A stretch of 64,000 nt of DNA, from NCBI RefSeq assembly GCF_964340395.1, contig NC_135568.1:1012501-1076500 (forward strand), written 5' to 3'. Every line of letters begins with the position of its first letter. The stretch's first letter is position 1. Under the pieces are notes generated by a model, which saw nothing but the letters and a program-made list of their open reading frames with translations, was not told where the DNA came from and searched no databases. This DNA is from Glandiceps talaboti. Lineage: Eukaryota; Hemichordata; Enteropneusta; Spengelidae. Shown here piece after piece: positions 21,963-32,435 of the stretch. The position numbers and the translations under genes are program-made.

Positions 21963-24900
21963 TCATGTGTTACGGATCTCATTTCTCAGTAACACATACA
22001 AATCTACTGCCGCGTAAGGTTCTGATGGAAGAGTAATATTATTTTCTTCAATGTGCAAGCAACAAAATTCGAACACCTCCTTTGCACATGGGTAGCGGCC
22101 CTTAAAAGAACATTCCTCCATGCAGACGTTAATCTCCTCCTCAGGAACAGCCGATAGGTAATCTTGACTTCCATAAATCTCTGGCACTGTGAACATGATA
22201 TGCGGTCGTCCAATTGGTGAAACTGCATTCCTCGATCGACTGATCCTATGGCAGTTCCATTCAATAACAACACTGTCAATTTCATCCTGTATTAAATATA
22301 AGTGGTAGACTAAGTACTTTGCGAGTAATGGTTATATGGTATGGCCTGGTTGGATGGAATTCCCGGGGTGGAATTGCCGGAAAGAATAAAATACGGAACC
22401 CTTTGGACATTGAAACAGCAGATATAGGGTAACAAAACAAAAACAAGTAGTAGTCTGTACCGACCTGTCAGACATTTTTACTAGTACATCGGCCAAATGT
22501 GATTTGCTGCTGCTGTAGCCCTACTATAAACTTCGTGAATAACCGCACAGTGACAATCACAATCCAAGTTGCCATATTGACATCCTCACAACAAGAGGGC
22601 GCCATGATTTTGACAAAACACTGCAGCAATGAGCTCAGTCCGGTAATGTGTTTAGGGTTTCAATAATAATAATATTGGAAACCAAGAACCCCGGAACCTC
22701 AGAATCCCACAACCACCCGCCTAAAACATGGAAACATGGAAACAGAATATTAAGGTCATCAAAGGAACATTCGGAAATTGTAAAATTATTAGTGCGTATC
22801 TCCAATTTATCCTGTAAATCACGATTCGATCTCGTGCGCACAATATAATTAGCCTGTGATCACGAGATAATAAAAAATCATGAAAGTTAGAAAGATGTGT
22901 GAAATTATCATCAAAGAAACCTCTGTTTGTCATTGGTGGCGTACCCTCAGATAACAATAAGATTGCCCCTTCTGACAATTGTTGATTGCACTATCATAGC
23001 TTTGAACTAAGAGTCGAACGTAAATACGCGGACTCTCATTCGGATGTTTACATTAATTTAAAGGGTTCGATGTCCTCTTCCCGAATCAAAGGGACAAAAA
23101 AGCCTGAAAAGCGCAAAGTTCGAATAAAATACATTTTAAGTTGCTAATTATATATCCATAGAATCAGTGAAAGAAACTGCACGAAATTCAAAAGGCTGTA
23201 ACTTAGCCAGGAGTTGCTTGATTTTGACTCAGTGGTCCGAGGCGTAACAGGACCCTGAATTCAACTCAATGTAGCCCAGAGGCCAAATTAACGAAGTTAT
23301 GGAAATTTGGGGTAATTTGTAGAGTTTTAGACACGTTTTATGTACAAATACATAAGATTTATCTAAATGACCAAATTTAAACCATAACAATAACACGTAA
23401 TGATAGCGACTTTCGTCCCCAGGACATACCATGTTCTTTGTGATCACGATCTCATAAACGTCTACTCTTCGATCTCCGGTTTATATCTAATGTATTTGTA
23501 TTTCTTACCTCATAAAAGACACATTTTGTCGGTACAGGGTTTCCTTACCGAAATAAATAAAAATGCAGTGTATGTTTAAAGTTTTACTGCCACACCACGT
23601 AGTTTCTGCATTGCGGAGTATAGACTACAGCCTTGCTTTTCAAATGAGCTTACAAACCTAGGAAATTTTAGTCTAAAAGTTTCTTTCCGAGTCTTTTCTC
23701 TATTCTCTTTCTCACACATAAGACCCCGTTCTGACCATTTTTTCTCATTTGCACATAGACACTCTAAAATGCTTTAGACATTCATTGAAGTGTGACGTTT
23801 TTTGTCAACGATCTGGGTGCTAATGATTATTTCTACATTTTACTGCACTATCTTGGCGACGACACGTAAGTATGAATTTTTCGTTCCCGAGCTCTGAATC
23901 AAATATCATCACAGTAGTACTAGTAGTAGTGACTCTGCGACTTCGGTTGTTTACGCAAGTAATTGATAGTTGCTAGGTAATGACTTAATTACATCTCATT
24001 GTGATTGTTGGTTGCTTTCATTCGACCATGACCTAAATTTGAACCCACGGGCAGCGCTTTCAATGACAATAGCATTCAATTTTCACTGCTATAAAGCATC
24101 ATGCTTCATTGATCCATTTTTTGAGAAGGAGAAAAAGAGAAAGACCTTTCATTACATCATCAAACATACCTCGATTTTTACTCTTGTTAATTGATTGAAA
24201 GAGTTGACACGACTAGTCTAGAGCTATGTGGAGAAGGATAAGAAACACTACCTACTCTTATGATGAATTCTTTCGCTACATCAGCTTTGACGTTGACGTG
24301 ATTTTAGGATATTGACTGTGTGATGTTCTGAACAAATGTGGCTATAACTTAACTACATAAATATATCTTTATCAAGTGAGAAACATTAGAGTCTTTGTGA
24401 CGATGGCAAAACAGGGTACCTCTTGTTCCTACCACTGTATTTCTTTCCATACTGTCTTATTGAAGTGTATAAGTGGCGTCATGCTACTATACTTTTGTTA
24501 ATCTTTAATGACTGAATGGTGAGAAATAACGGTTCAGCCATATGTATCAAGAAGTAAATATCACATACTAAGAAATAGGATAATTGAAAATCTACAATTG
24601 TGCGTGGCTTCATCTCACAAGACATAGTTACCTGTATCATTTTCAGGAAGCAGAAGCGAATAAGATTTTTATCAAGTTCGTCACCACAAAAGTAACCATC
24701 GTTTTTTAGACGATGGAAAAGATCCATCCAAAACTGGCCGCAATGGGTACGAACAATACCCCACCATCGTTCGATTCGCTCATTCATTTGACTTGATCCA
24801 TAGTAAAAGCAGTTTTCATCATTTTGCAGGAACCGTTGTATTTGTTCAACACCTACGTTTTCAGTGCCCCTGTCAGCACGAATTTTCCGAGGACATCCAC

Positions 24901-25441
24901 CCAAACGATGTACTGCCTGAATATAATATCCTGCAACTATTTTGGGGTCACTGTTGGTGTGATACGCCTCAGCCCAAATGACATTTCTCGAATATCCATC
25001 GATACAACCGTTGATTGCGATTCCGTAGGGAGTAAGTTTATCATATCCGTCTAGATGCCACATGAAATTTGGGCCTGGCGACCCGTACTTCCTGCGACGG
25101 AGACGGTATCGTTTTCTAGCTGCTACTCCCTCGGGATCTAAGACACGCAGAAGAAACCGGACGCTCTCTCTATCGATCACAATACCATGTTGAACACACT
25201 TTAAATGCATCCATCTGTATCCATGTAGTCTGCCTGATCGGTCGACTTGATCTCTCAGGAAGGAGATGACATCATTGATGTCTGATTGACGTTTCCGTCT
25301 ATACAATCCATTCATGTGTAATATTCTTTTTAGATGACGCAAGCTCAGAATAAAACCGTGATTTTTAGCTAACAAAGCCAAAATTTCACAGTAGTTAAAA
25401 CCCATGTTAAAGTACAATCGTACAGCTTCCTTTCTTTCCAT
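21963..25441 (-). CDS. DDE integrase/transposase, IS3EU-like
   Basis: Predicted to catalyse cut-and-join of the element's ends. Exon 1 is 24632-25441 (ATG at 25441, donor ACAG|GTAACT). Exon 2 is 21963-22286 (acceptor TTAATACAG), phase 0, for 377 residues in total. The N-terminus has helix-turn-helix-like helices (MERKEAVRLYFNMGFNYCEI). The rve-type core has Asp131 (WHLDGYDKL), Asp190 (RADRGTEN) and Glu224 (NERIERWWG), a complete D,D,E set with about 33 residues between the last two. Exon 2 begins DEIDSVVIEWNCHRI and continues SRSRNAVSPIGRP, as expected for the family's C-terminal region, so the 2.3-kb intron is well supported. Reading exon 1 straight through gives a false 320-residue protein. 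The open frame looks intact. An array of 21-bp palindromic units lies just upstream (25500-26155). Confidence 0.85.
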
Positions 25442-25499
25442 AATGAAGATAAAAAAAGCAACAAGCTACCACAACAAGGCGTCGAACACTAACAACATA

Positions 25500-26155
25500 G
25501 TTTGTTATGCGCATAACAGGCTATCTTGTGAATTGCGCACAGGATAGTATGTTGTGCTCACAAGATAGTATGTTGTGCTCACAAGATACTATCTTGTGAG
25601 CACAAGATAGTATGTTGTGCTCACAAGATAGTATGTTGTGAGCACAACATACTATCTTGTGCTCACAAGATAGTATGTTGTGCTCACAAGATATTATCTT
25701 GTGAGCACAAGATAGTATGTTGTGCTCACAACATACTATCTTGTGCTCACAACATACTATCTTGTGCTCACAACATACTATCTTGTGCGCACAACATACT
25801 ATCTTGTGCTCACAAGATACTATCTTGTGCGCACAACATACTATCTTGTGCTCACAACATACTATCTTGTGCGCACAACATACTATCTTGTGCTCACAAC
25901 ATACTATCTTGTGCTCACAACATACTATCTTGTGCTCACAACATACTATATTGTGCTCACAACATACTATCTTGTGAGCACAACATACTATCTTGTGCTC
26001 ACAACATACTATCTTGTGCTCACAAGATAATATCTGGTGCTCACAAGAATTTTTTTTTGCTTCACAAGAATTTTTTTTTTTGCTTCACAAGAATTTTTTT
26101 TTGCTTCACAAGATAGTATGTCATGCTCACAAGATAGTATCTGGTGCTCACAAGA
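25500..26155. repeat. Array of 21-bp GTGNNCAC units upstream of the integrase
   Basis: About 26 units in mixed orientation (GTGAGCAC, GTGCTCAC, GTGCGCAC cores joined by AAGATAGTATGTT or its complement) at 25530-26040. Three to four CTTCACAAGAA-T(n) units follow (26045-26110), then a few more palindromic units. The order from high to low coordinates resembles the right TIR of the element, shortened. The array starts about 60-100 bp upstream of the integrase ATG and could serve as promoter or transposase binding sites; this is inference. Confidence 0.9.
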
Positions 26156-26164
26156 ATAATTTAT

Positions 26165-26430
26165 ATAAACCTCAAACCACTATAAGTGACATTATTATCT
26201 GAGTATAAACAGAGTGAATTCAGCCTTTCAGTGAGTCTACTTCATGTTTAGTTCATCAAAAGGAAAGTTTAGAATGGAGACTAGACTTTGCGTGGTCTAT
26301 ATCGAATACAAGTTATATCTGAGTGGACAGGAAAAGCAGACTTTGAGTGGTCTGCTTGAGTTATATCTTACATTGACAAGATAGTATCTTGGTTTATACT
26401 CAGATAACATTGTCACTTATAGTGTTTATA
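26165..26430. mobile_element. Small inverted-repeat (MITE-like) unit
   Basis: Arms of about 40-46 bp (26165-26210 and 26392-26430) share CACTATAAGTGACA and TATCTGAGTATAAAC as inverse complements. The interior contains a short direct repeat (AGACTTTG-GTGGTCT). It is non-coding. Confidence 0.55.
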
Positions 26431-26874
26431 TAGGATTTACCTAATTTGCATATCAATAGCCTTAGTATGAAAATTTTCGAGGAACTACTGAAGTCTCAGA
26501 CTATAATAAGATTTTATTTTAGTCTGAGCTAAAGTTGACGACATTTTGCTCGGCGGTCAAAATTTGTGGTCAAAAAGAATTGTCAATCATAATTAAAGGT
26601 CACTTGACCCATCCATGAAAGTATCACGTACGCGTACGCCGGGCCTGACTTGGACGCTGGCAAAGTTCAGGGACCGTAGCCAATCAAATTACGAAAACCT
26701 ACGGACATTGCCATAAAGGTCAAGAAACTTCACTACTCTAAATAACTCGAATTTCAAATAGCTATACTAATACATGGAGAGGTGGATTAGATCGCTTAGT
26801 CAGGGTCAAATCGAAATAGAAATCTGTGTCTGCTTGTACCTTCACGCTATACTCCACTAAGCTAAATGTATCTA

Positions 26875-27040
26875 GTCTAAACAGTAACAATAAACATGGC
26901 GTGCTATATAAACCGCATAAGCGTGTTCTTTATCAACAGTAATGTAAACAATCTAATTACGTAGAAAACGGTAAACATGGCGTGCTATATGGAATATCAT
27001 AAGCGTGTACGCTATCAATAGTAATGTAAACAATCTAAGT
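26875..27040 (+). repeat. ~80-bp tandem duplication
   Basis: Two copies share TAAACATGGCGTGCTATAT, CATAAGCGTGT and AGTAATGTAAACAATCTAA with several substitutions. Confidence 0.7.
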
Positions 27041-27419
27041 AAGTGTTAACTACGGGGCGTTTCGGCACACACGCGTAAAGCGTATTGATTTCAAACCCCT
27101 GCCCATTAATGACGGGATAATATTTCTCGCGAGCCTCTCTTTATGACCGACGGCTCTCTACGTTCTTTTGTTCATAAATAATAAATTGGGACAAATACAG
27201 TCATGACCTTAACTGGCAAGGCATCTGATTGTAATGTCCTATTGTTTTGTATGCATTTTCATACTTAATAAGATTCTTGGAAGAGGGTTAAAATAATGAA
27301 ATGTCTTTGCATTTAGCAATATTTATTGTAAACATCGCCATGGTGTACATCTTTCAAAATGAAACAAGCAACATTCCTGGTGCATGTGCTAGTTTAAGCA
27401 AACTACTGTTATCCCATTA

Positions 27420-27421
27420 TT

Positions 27422-27480
<59 letters not shown>
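27420..27480. repeat. (CAT)n microsatellite
   Basis: About 20 CAT triplets. A polyhistidine frame across it has no supporting gene context. Confidence 0.95.
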
Positions 27481-28129
27481 TTGTTTCAATGTCATATATG
27501 CCAAATCATATTTGAAAGAATTGGTCTCATGTAATGGAAACATAGCGAAATCGGTCAAAGTGAAAACAAATCAGAAGGCAGAATTCGGCAAGCTAGAGAA
27601 TGCCCGGTTGAAAAATTAAGCAAAGTTGAACTTTGGCTTTGAAGCGTGTTCTTGTGAGTGAAAGAAAACATTTGTAAAGCGCAATACAAGTATTACCTCG
27701 GAAAAAAATCTTGAATTCTCAACAGATTGTAGACAAATTAAGCATATTGTATTTTTAATGATTTCGAGATGATTGAAAATTGCAAAATGCTCACAATATA
27801 CTACTTCTTTTGTTCATTACTCAGATAAAAAAAGCGGGTCTTTCTTTATTTCAGACAATTTAAAACTAAATTGAGTACCTCAAAGTCTTATTTTTCGGGA
27901 ATGGTAAATCATCGAGGGAGATATTTTCCAAACACAATGTTTCACTCATCAAGTCAAACATTTAATCACCATGGCAAAAGCTTTGCCACTATAATTATCC
28001 AAATATATGAAATCTCATAACTAATGATTGTATTCAGATTCAATGCGATGATCTCTATAATATAGTAAGGTTCCATTTGTCAAAATTTGGCAAAATACTT
28101 GTGTGAGTCACTTAGTATTAACTAATGTT

Positions 28130-29734
28130 CTAAACCATGCCCATGGCCCACACTTCACTGTGTAGTACAGCATTGAATTCTGCACGGAATTCTGGGTAAT
28201 TTTCATACACCAGTGGCAATTCCAACAAATTTGAGCAAGTGTGTGAGACTGGACGACGTTGGATACCATCAAGCTTTACGAAGCAAACTCTTATTGGGTC
28301 ATCGGGCATGATATCGGCCCCCGTACAGAACCGTAGGAAATACTCCAAAGTTTGGCCATTTACTTCTCTGAGATACCGTTGAAGGTGGTTCGCGACGGTC
28401 TTGCCCTCCCTACTCATGTGATCAGGGAAGAGTAATTTTTTAATTACTTTCCTCGTCGTAGGCTTTTTCTCATCGTAGATTCTTGCGATAGCCACAGCAT
28501 CCATTCCGTTGGCAACAGATCGGAGTATGGGTTTCCATGAATCGACTACAAACGCCGGCTCCTGCACGAGCTCTTTATGTGCGATTTCCAAGATTATCTC
28601 TCGAATGTTGTCAGCCCTTGGTATCTGTCTACATTGATGGTTGTCAAGGAAATCGACAAGTTCGTCTTCGTCTACTCCCTGAAAGCTATCGATGGCTTCT
28701 ACTATTAACCCCCGTTCACTTTCTGATACAAAAAGTAGGTATGTATCAAGCAGGTCGCGTGGGTCATCGAAAAGCACACTTTGGATGAAGGATGGGGCCA
28801 AAACAATTGGAAAATAACTGGCTTGCTGCCAACCCTTTACAATAATTCGCGCAACCGCCTCCCACATATTACGGGAGTAATCTTTTCGGGGAAATGGCAC
28901 CTTAACGTCCTGTCCGACTGTACATCGTTCATAAAAATCACTCCAAAAGCCCGTCAAGCAATCTCGGAAAACTCCGCTTCCATCAGCCTCCTCCAAGTCT
29001 CCATTTGGCAATATTAACTTTGCATCAATGTAATCATCCAGAATACTTTGATCGCTGAATGCATTCAGCATGTCCACCAGAAAGTTGCTTCGGTGTATCA
29101 GCAACTTTCGAGTAGCAGGTTGCCCCATGATATCTTCAGGTGCAACGATTTGATAAAAATCACCTGGTGGAGGTATAGTATCATCTAAATCCTCAAATCT
29201 GTCTTCTCTCCTCAAAACAGTTTTTTCAGTGCTATGGGCGATTATTTCTTTTTCACCTGTTTTAGACATATCAGTATTAATACCAGGACAATTGAAAGTG
29301 TCCTTCTGTTGATGGTTGGTTGTATCCATGATTCTTTCCTCGTGTGCGGTCGTTGACCCATTAGTGTCTGCTAGTAACGTTGCAGAGTTGAGTTTCTTCT
29401 TTGTGGCAACAAAAAATCCCAAAGTCCGAAACCGGCTCCTGTCGTACAGCTGACCAACATCACACTCGTCATCCACCGACTTCCCTTCTCTGTCTCTCAA
29501 ATCAAAATCAAATTCACTCACTGCACCTTTCTCTGACAAACCCTGCGGGAAAAAATGTTCTTTTCCCAAATGCAGCAGGTCAGACCTCCGACTGGTATTT
29601 TTCACAGACAGCCTCTTAGTCACGTCACTTTTCTTGCTCCATACTCGTCGATATGAGTTAGTGGACTGCTCAAAGTTCAGCCATCTCAGTTGCACCCTTT
29701 TTCTATCTCTTACGTCGTACAATTGATGAGCCAT
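28130..29734 (-). CDS. HECT E3 ubiquitin ligase-like protein 2 of the element
   Basis: A single open frame of 534 residues from the ATG at 29734, facing HECT-like gene 1. The N-terminal block (RWLNFEQSTNSYRRVWSKK, RLSVKNTSRRSDLL, HFFPQG) is a clear but distant relative of residues about 120-230 of protein 1. From about residue 208 to the end (the HECT region) the two proteins are about 93% identical. The predicted catalytic Cys500 sits in HTCSNLLELP. The SAM-like start of protein 1 is missing. An acceptor-like CATATTTCAG just upstream of the ATG, followed in frame by VISYF, suggests a further 5' exon that I could not find, so the start is uncertain. No stop or frameshift is seen inside the frame. 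Confidence 0.75.
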   Translation of the reverse strand: MAHQLYDVRDRKRVQLRWLNFEQSTNSYRRVWSKKSDVTKRLSVKNTSRRSDLLHLGKEHFFPQGLSEKGAVSEFDFDLRDREGKSVDDECDVGQLYDRSRFRTLGFFVATKKKLNSATLLADTNGSTTAHEERIMDTTNHQQKDTFNCPGINTDMSKTGEKEIIAHSTEKTVLRREDRFEDLDDTIPPPGDFYQIVAPEDIMGQPATRKLLIHRSNFLVDMLNAFSDQSILDDYIDAKLILPNGDLEEADGSGVFRDCLTGFWSDFYERCTVGQDVKVPFPRKDYSRNMWEAVARIIVKGWQQASYFPIVLAPSFIQSVLFDDPRDLLDTYLLFVSESERGLIVEAIDSFQGVDEDELVDFLDNHQCRQIPRADNIREIILEIAHKELVQEPAFVVDSWKPILRSVANGMDAVAIARIYDEKKPTTRKVIKKLLFPDHMSREGKTVANHLQRYLREVNGQTLEYFLRFCTGADIMPDDPIRVCFVKLDGIQRRPVSHTCSNLLELPLVYENYPEFRAEFNAVLHSEVWAMGMV

Positions 29735-29945
29735 GAAATATGAAATAACTCTGAAATATGCAAAACATGTGTATAAGTTAAATTTCTACTCAAGCGATAT
29801 CACTTTCATTTTCAATGTTAACATGTATGGAACAAACATTAATGTCAATGTTTCCATGACTTTTGAAAGCCCAGCAGACTTCCTTGATGTCATTTGGCAT
29901 TTGTAACTGTTGTTGTGAAAAGGAACGGCATGCTGGGAACATTTT

Positions 29946-29972
29946 GTAAAGCGGGTAAGCGACATTTTGCAT
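29946..29972 (+). repeat. Degenerate internal copy of terminal sequence (left-end orientation)
   Basis: GGTAAGCGACATTTTGCATA then GCAAA resembles the left-type end AGTAAGGGACATTTTGTAAA then GCAAA, with about four differences in 25. ACGACATACTATCT follows near 30000, like the 21-bp unit. It lies just upstream of HECT-like gene 2. Confidence 0.5.
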
Positions 29973-30884
29973 AGCAAATTTAGAATCATATGTGGTGCAA
30001 ACGACATACTATCTGATACTCATGAGATAATTATTTGTTCTTTTGCTTTACGCTCGGGTACATTTGGCCTGTGACTCAACATTAATTTATTCAAGATGGC
30101 GTCGATCATGAATAATTCATATATTGATATATATAACTTCATAATTTCAAAAACGCTGAAAAGTTGATAATCAGATCACATTTACAGACGATTTATTTGG
30201 CTACGTAACTTTAAGCAATTTAATGTAAACTTCACTTCACATTATTCTCAACTACACAAGAACTGGGGTCAACGAATTTTTCTCAATTACTGATTTTTGC
30301 ATTTCAAATTTATTTTCAAGCATAAAATCGAATATTCCCGTCTATTTTTTTGTATCAAGTATTTTGTAACATTCTGTGCTTAAATATTAACGGGAAGGAA
30401 TAGGTTGCTTTAACCGTTTTCGGCGTATGAACAATTATCTTTATTTTTACCGATATTGGCATAAACCTTAACAATATCTTCCTAGCTAGATATTATAGCA
30501 TAACAATCGAAAATAATGTATAACGTCTCAAGTCGGCGATTTTTGGAGTCTTTGTCCATGTAATTTCAATAGTTCCAAAACTTGCAATTTTTTATATTTA
30601 AATGATGACATCATCACCAGATTTTGCATTCGAAAAAAAATCGCATGAGCAATCAAAAGAACATTATGTGCTGAAGGACTGGTGCTAATTTCATAGTGTT
30701 TGGAAGACGTTATCTTGACTTTGAACTATATCATTGATTGTATACACAATCACAGACCATAATGTATCCGAGCAAAGTGTCCCTTTCTGACGTTCATACA
30801 TGGCCTTCGTACATCAAGTGTCAGCGATCGCCATTTTTATATTTTGTAATACCGATATGTAAATCTCGACTTACTTTCTTGTGC

Positions 30885-30929
30885 GCACAACTCTTTTGCT
30901 TTACAAAATGTCCCTTACTAGCTTTCATA
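30885..30929. repeat. Internal copy of terminal sequence (right-end orientation)
   Basis: TTTACAAAATGTCCCTTACT then AGCTTTCATA differs from the true right terminus at one or two positions. CTTGTGCGCACAAC stands just inside, as in the 21-bp units. With the left-type copy at 29946 it could bound a unit of about 1 kb. Confidence 0.65.
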
Positions 30930-31754
30930 TCTACGGATATTTTCTTTGAATTTCTCCTGATAATTAACTATCGGTCAACTGTATATTAAACATTTACAAA
31001 AGTATGAGGTTGTACTTAATCACCTAATTCACGGACAGTTTTGCCGGTTATTGAATAGCTGAAATAGCATCAATGCTGTATGCGACCTGTAAGCTGTCCA
31101 GTCTTTTAATTACCTGACCCGGGAGTACATATTGTTTACATATGACGTTGTAAATCTCACACTAGAGTAGATATAAGTAGCCAACGGAAACCACCCGAAT
31201 GGTGCGGGATGTATGTGATGTTTGTACCCATCATCGTCTAGAAATATTTTATCTAGCAGTATATTGATAGATGGCTGGTAAGGGTTACTAGTGTAAGGGA
31301 ACTATCGGTATGGCGATTGCATGCCATCGAAGACGAACATGCCTAAATTAGAACACATAAGTAAACCTCTAAACAATTATACAGAAACCACAAACACGGG
31401 CTTCAATGTTCAACAGGACACTAGCTGATGGTGAAGTAATCATGTCTCTTTTCTGAAATCAGGTAATCTGAGGTCAGAAGTTTCGAGGTCTGGGATTCTG
31501 TAGTATAATGTCTGAAGTTCTCAGGCAAGAGATTCTAAATAGGCAACACTACCCTCATATCATGGGTACAAACATGCCTACGATTGAAAGTGAAGGCCAA
31601 TTCATGCAATTAATGTAATACTCACTTGTTTCCAGGAGACGATTTTAAATACTAATGACTTCACAAAGTCCGCATCCACCACTAAGACCACACTTGAATC
31701 AACTGACACAATGACTTGTGACAAGTCCTTGCTTTCATAAAAAAAATGTGACCA
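30930..31754. other. Unassigned stretch inside the element
   Basis: No coding region, repeat array or RNA gene is apparent between the internal terminal copy and the right-hand arrays. Confidence 0.5.
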
Positions 31755-32435
31755 CAAGACTATCTTGTGCTCACAAGATAGTATGTTGTGAGCACAAGAT
31801 AGTATCTTGTGAGCACAAGATAGTATGTTGTGAGCACAAGATAGTATGTTGTGCGCACAAGATAGTATCTTGTGAGCACAAGATAATATGTTGTGAGCAC
31901 AAGATAGTATGTTGTGAGCACAAGATAGTATGTTGTGAGCACAAGATAGTATGTTGTGAGCACAAGATAGTATGTTGTGAGCACAAGATAGTATGTTGTG
32001 CTCACAAGATAGTATGTTGTGAGCACAAGATAGTATGTTGTGAGCACAAGATAGTATGTTGTGCTCACAAGATAGTATGTTGTGAGCACAAGATAGTATG
32101 TTGTGAGCACAAGATAGTATGTTGTGAGCACAAGATAGTATGTTGTGCGCACAAGATAGTATCTTGTGAGCACAAGATAATATGTTGTGAGCACAAGATA
32201 GTATGTTGTGAGCACAAGATAGTATGTTGTGAGCACAAGATAGTATGTTGTGAGCACAAGATAGTATGTTGTGAGCACAAGATAGTATGTTGTGCTCACA
32301 ACATACTATCTTGTGCGCACAATATCGTATCTTGTGAGCACAAGATAGTATGTTGTGAGCACAAGATAGTATGTTGTGAGCACAAGATATTATGTTGTGA
32401 GCACAACATACTATCTTGTGCGCACAAGATAGTAT
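31755..32435. repeat. Long array of 21-bp GTGNNCAC units
   Basis: About 32 units with core GTGAGCAC (mostly), GTGCTCAC or GTGCGCAC and linker AAGATAGTATGTT. Long blocks are repeated within the array: for example about 31860-31985 and 32155-32280 share the same order of variants, so it grew by duplication of multi-unit blocks. Because 21 is divisible by three, it yields long false open frames (CCEHKIV, SCAHNIL, LTTYYLV). Confidence 0.9.

Noticed and set aside
24479-24631. C-terminal 50 residues of the straight-through integrase frame
   Set aside because: This is intron read-through. The donor at 24631 and the family-like second exon at 21963-22286 give a better protein.
25500-26155. Possible CRISPR array (regular 21-bp repeats)
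   Set aside because: There are no unique spacers: the whole unit repeats. The context is eukaryotic and lies in a transposon.
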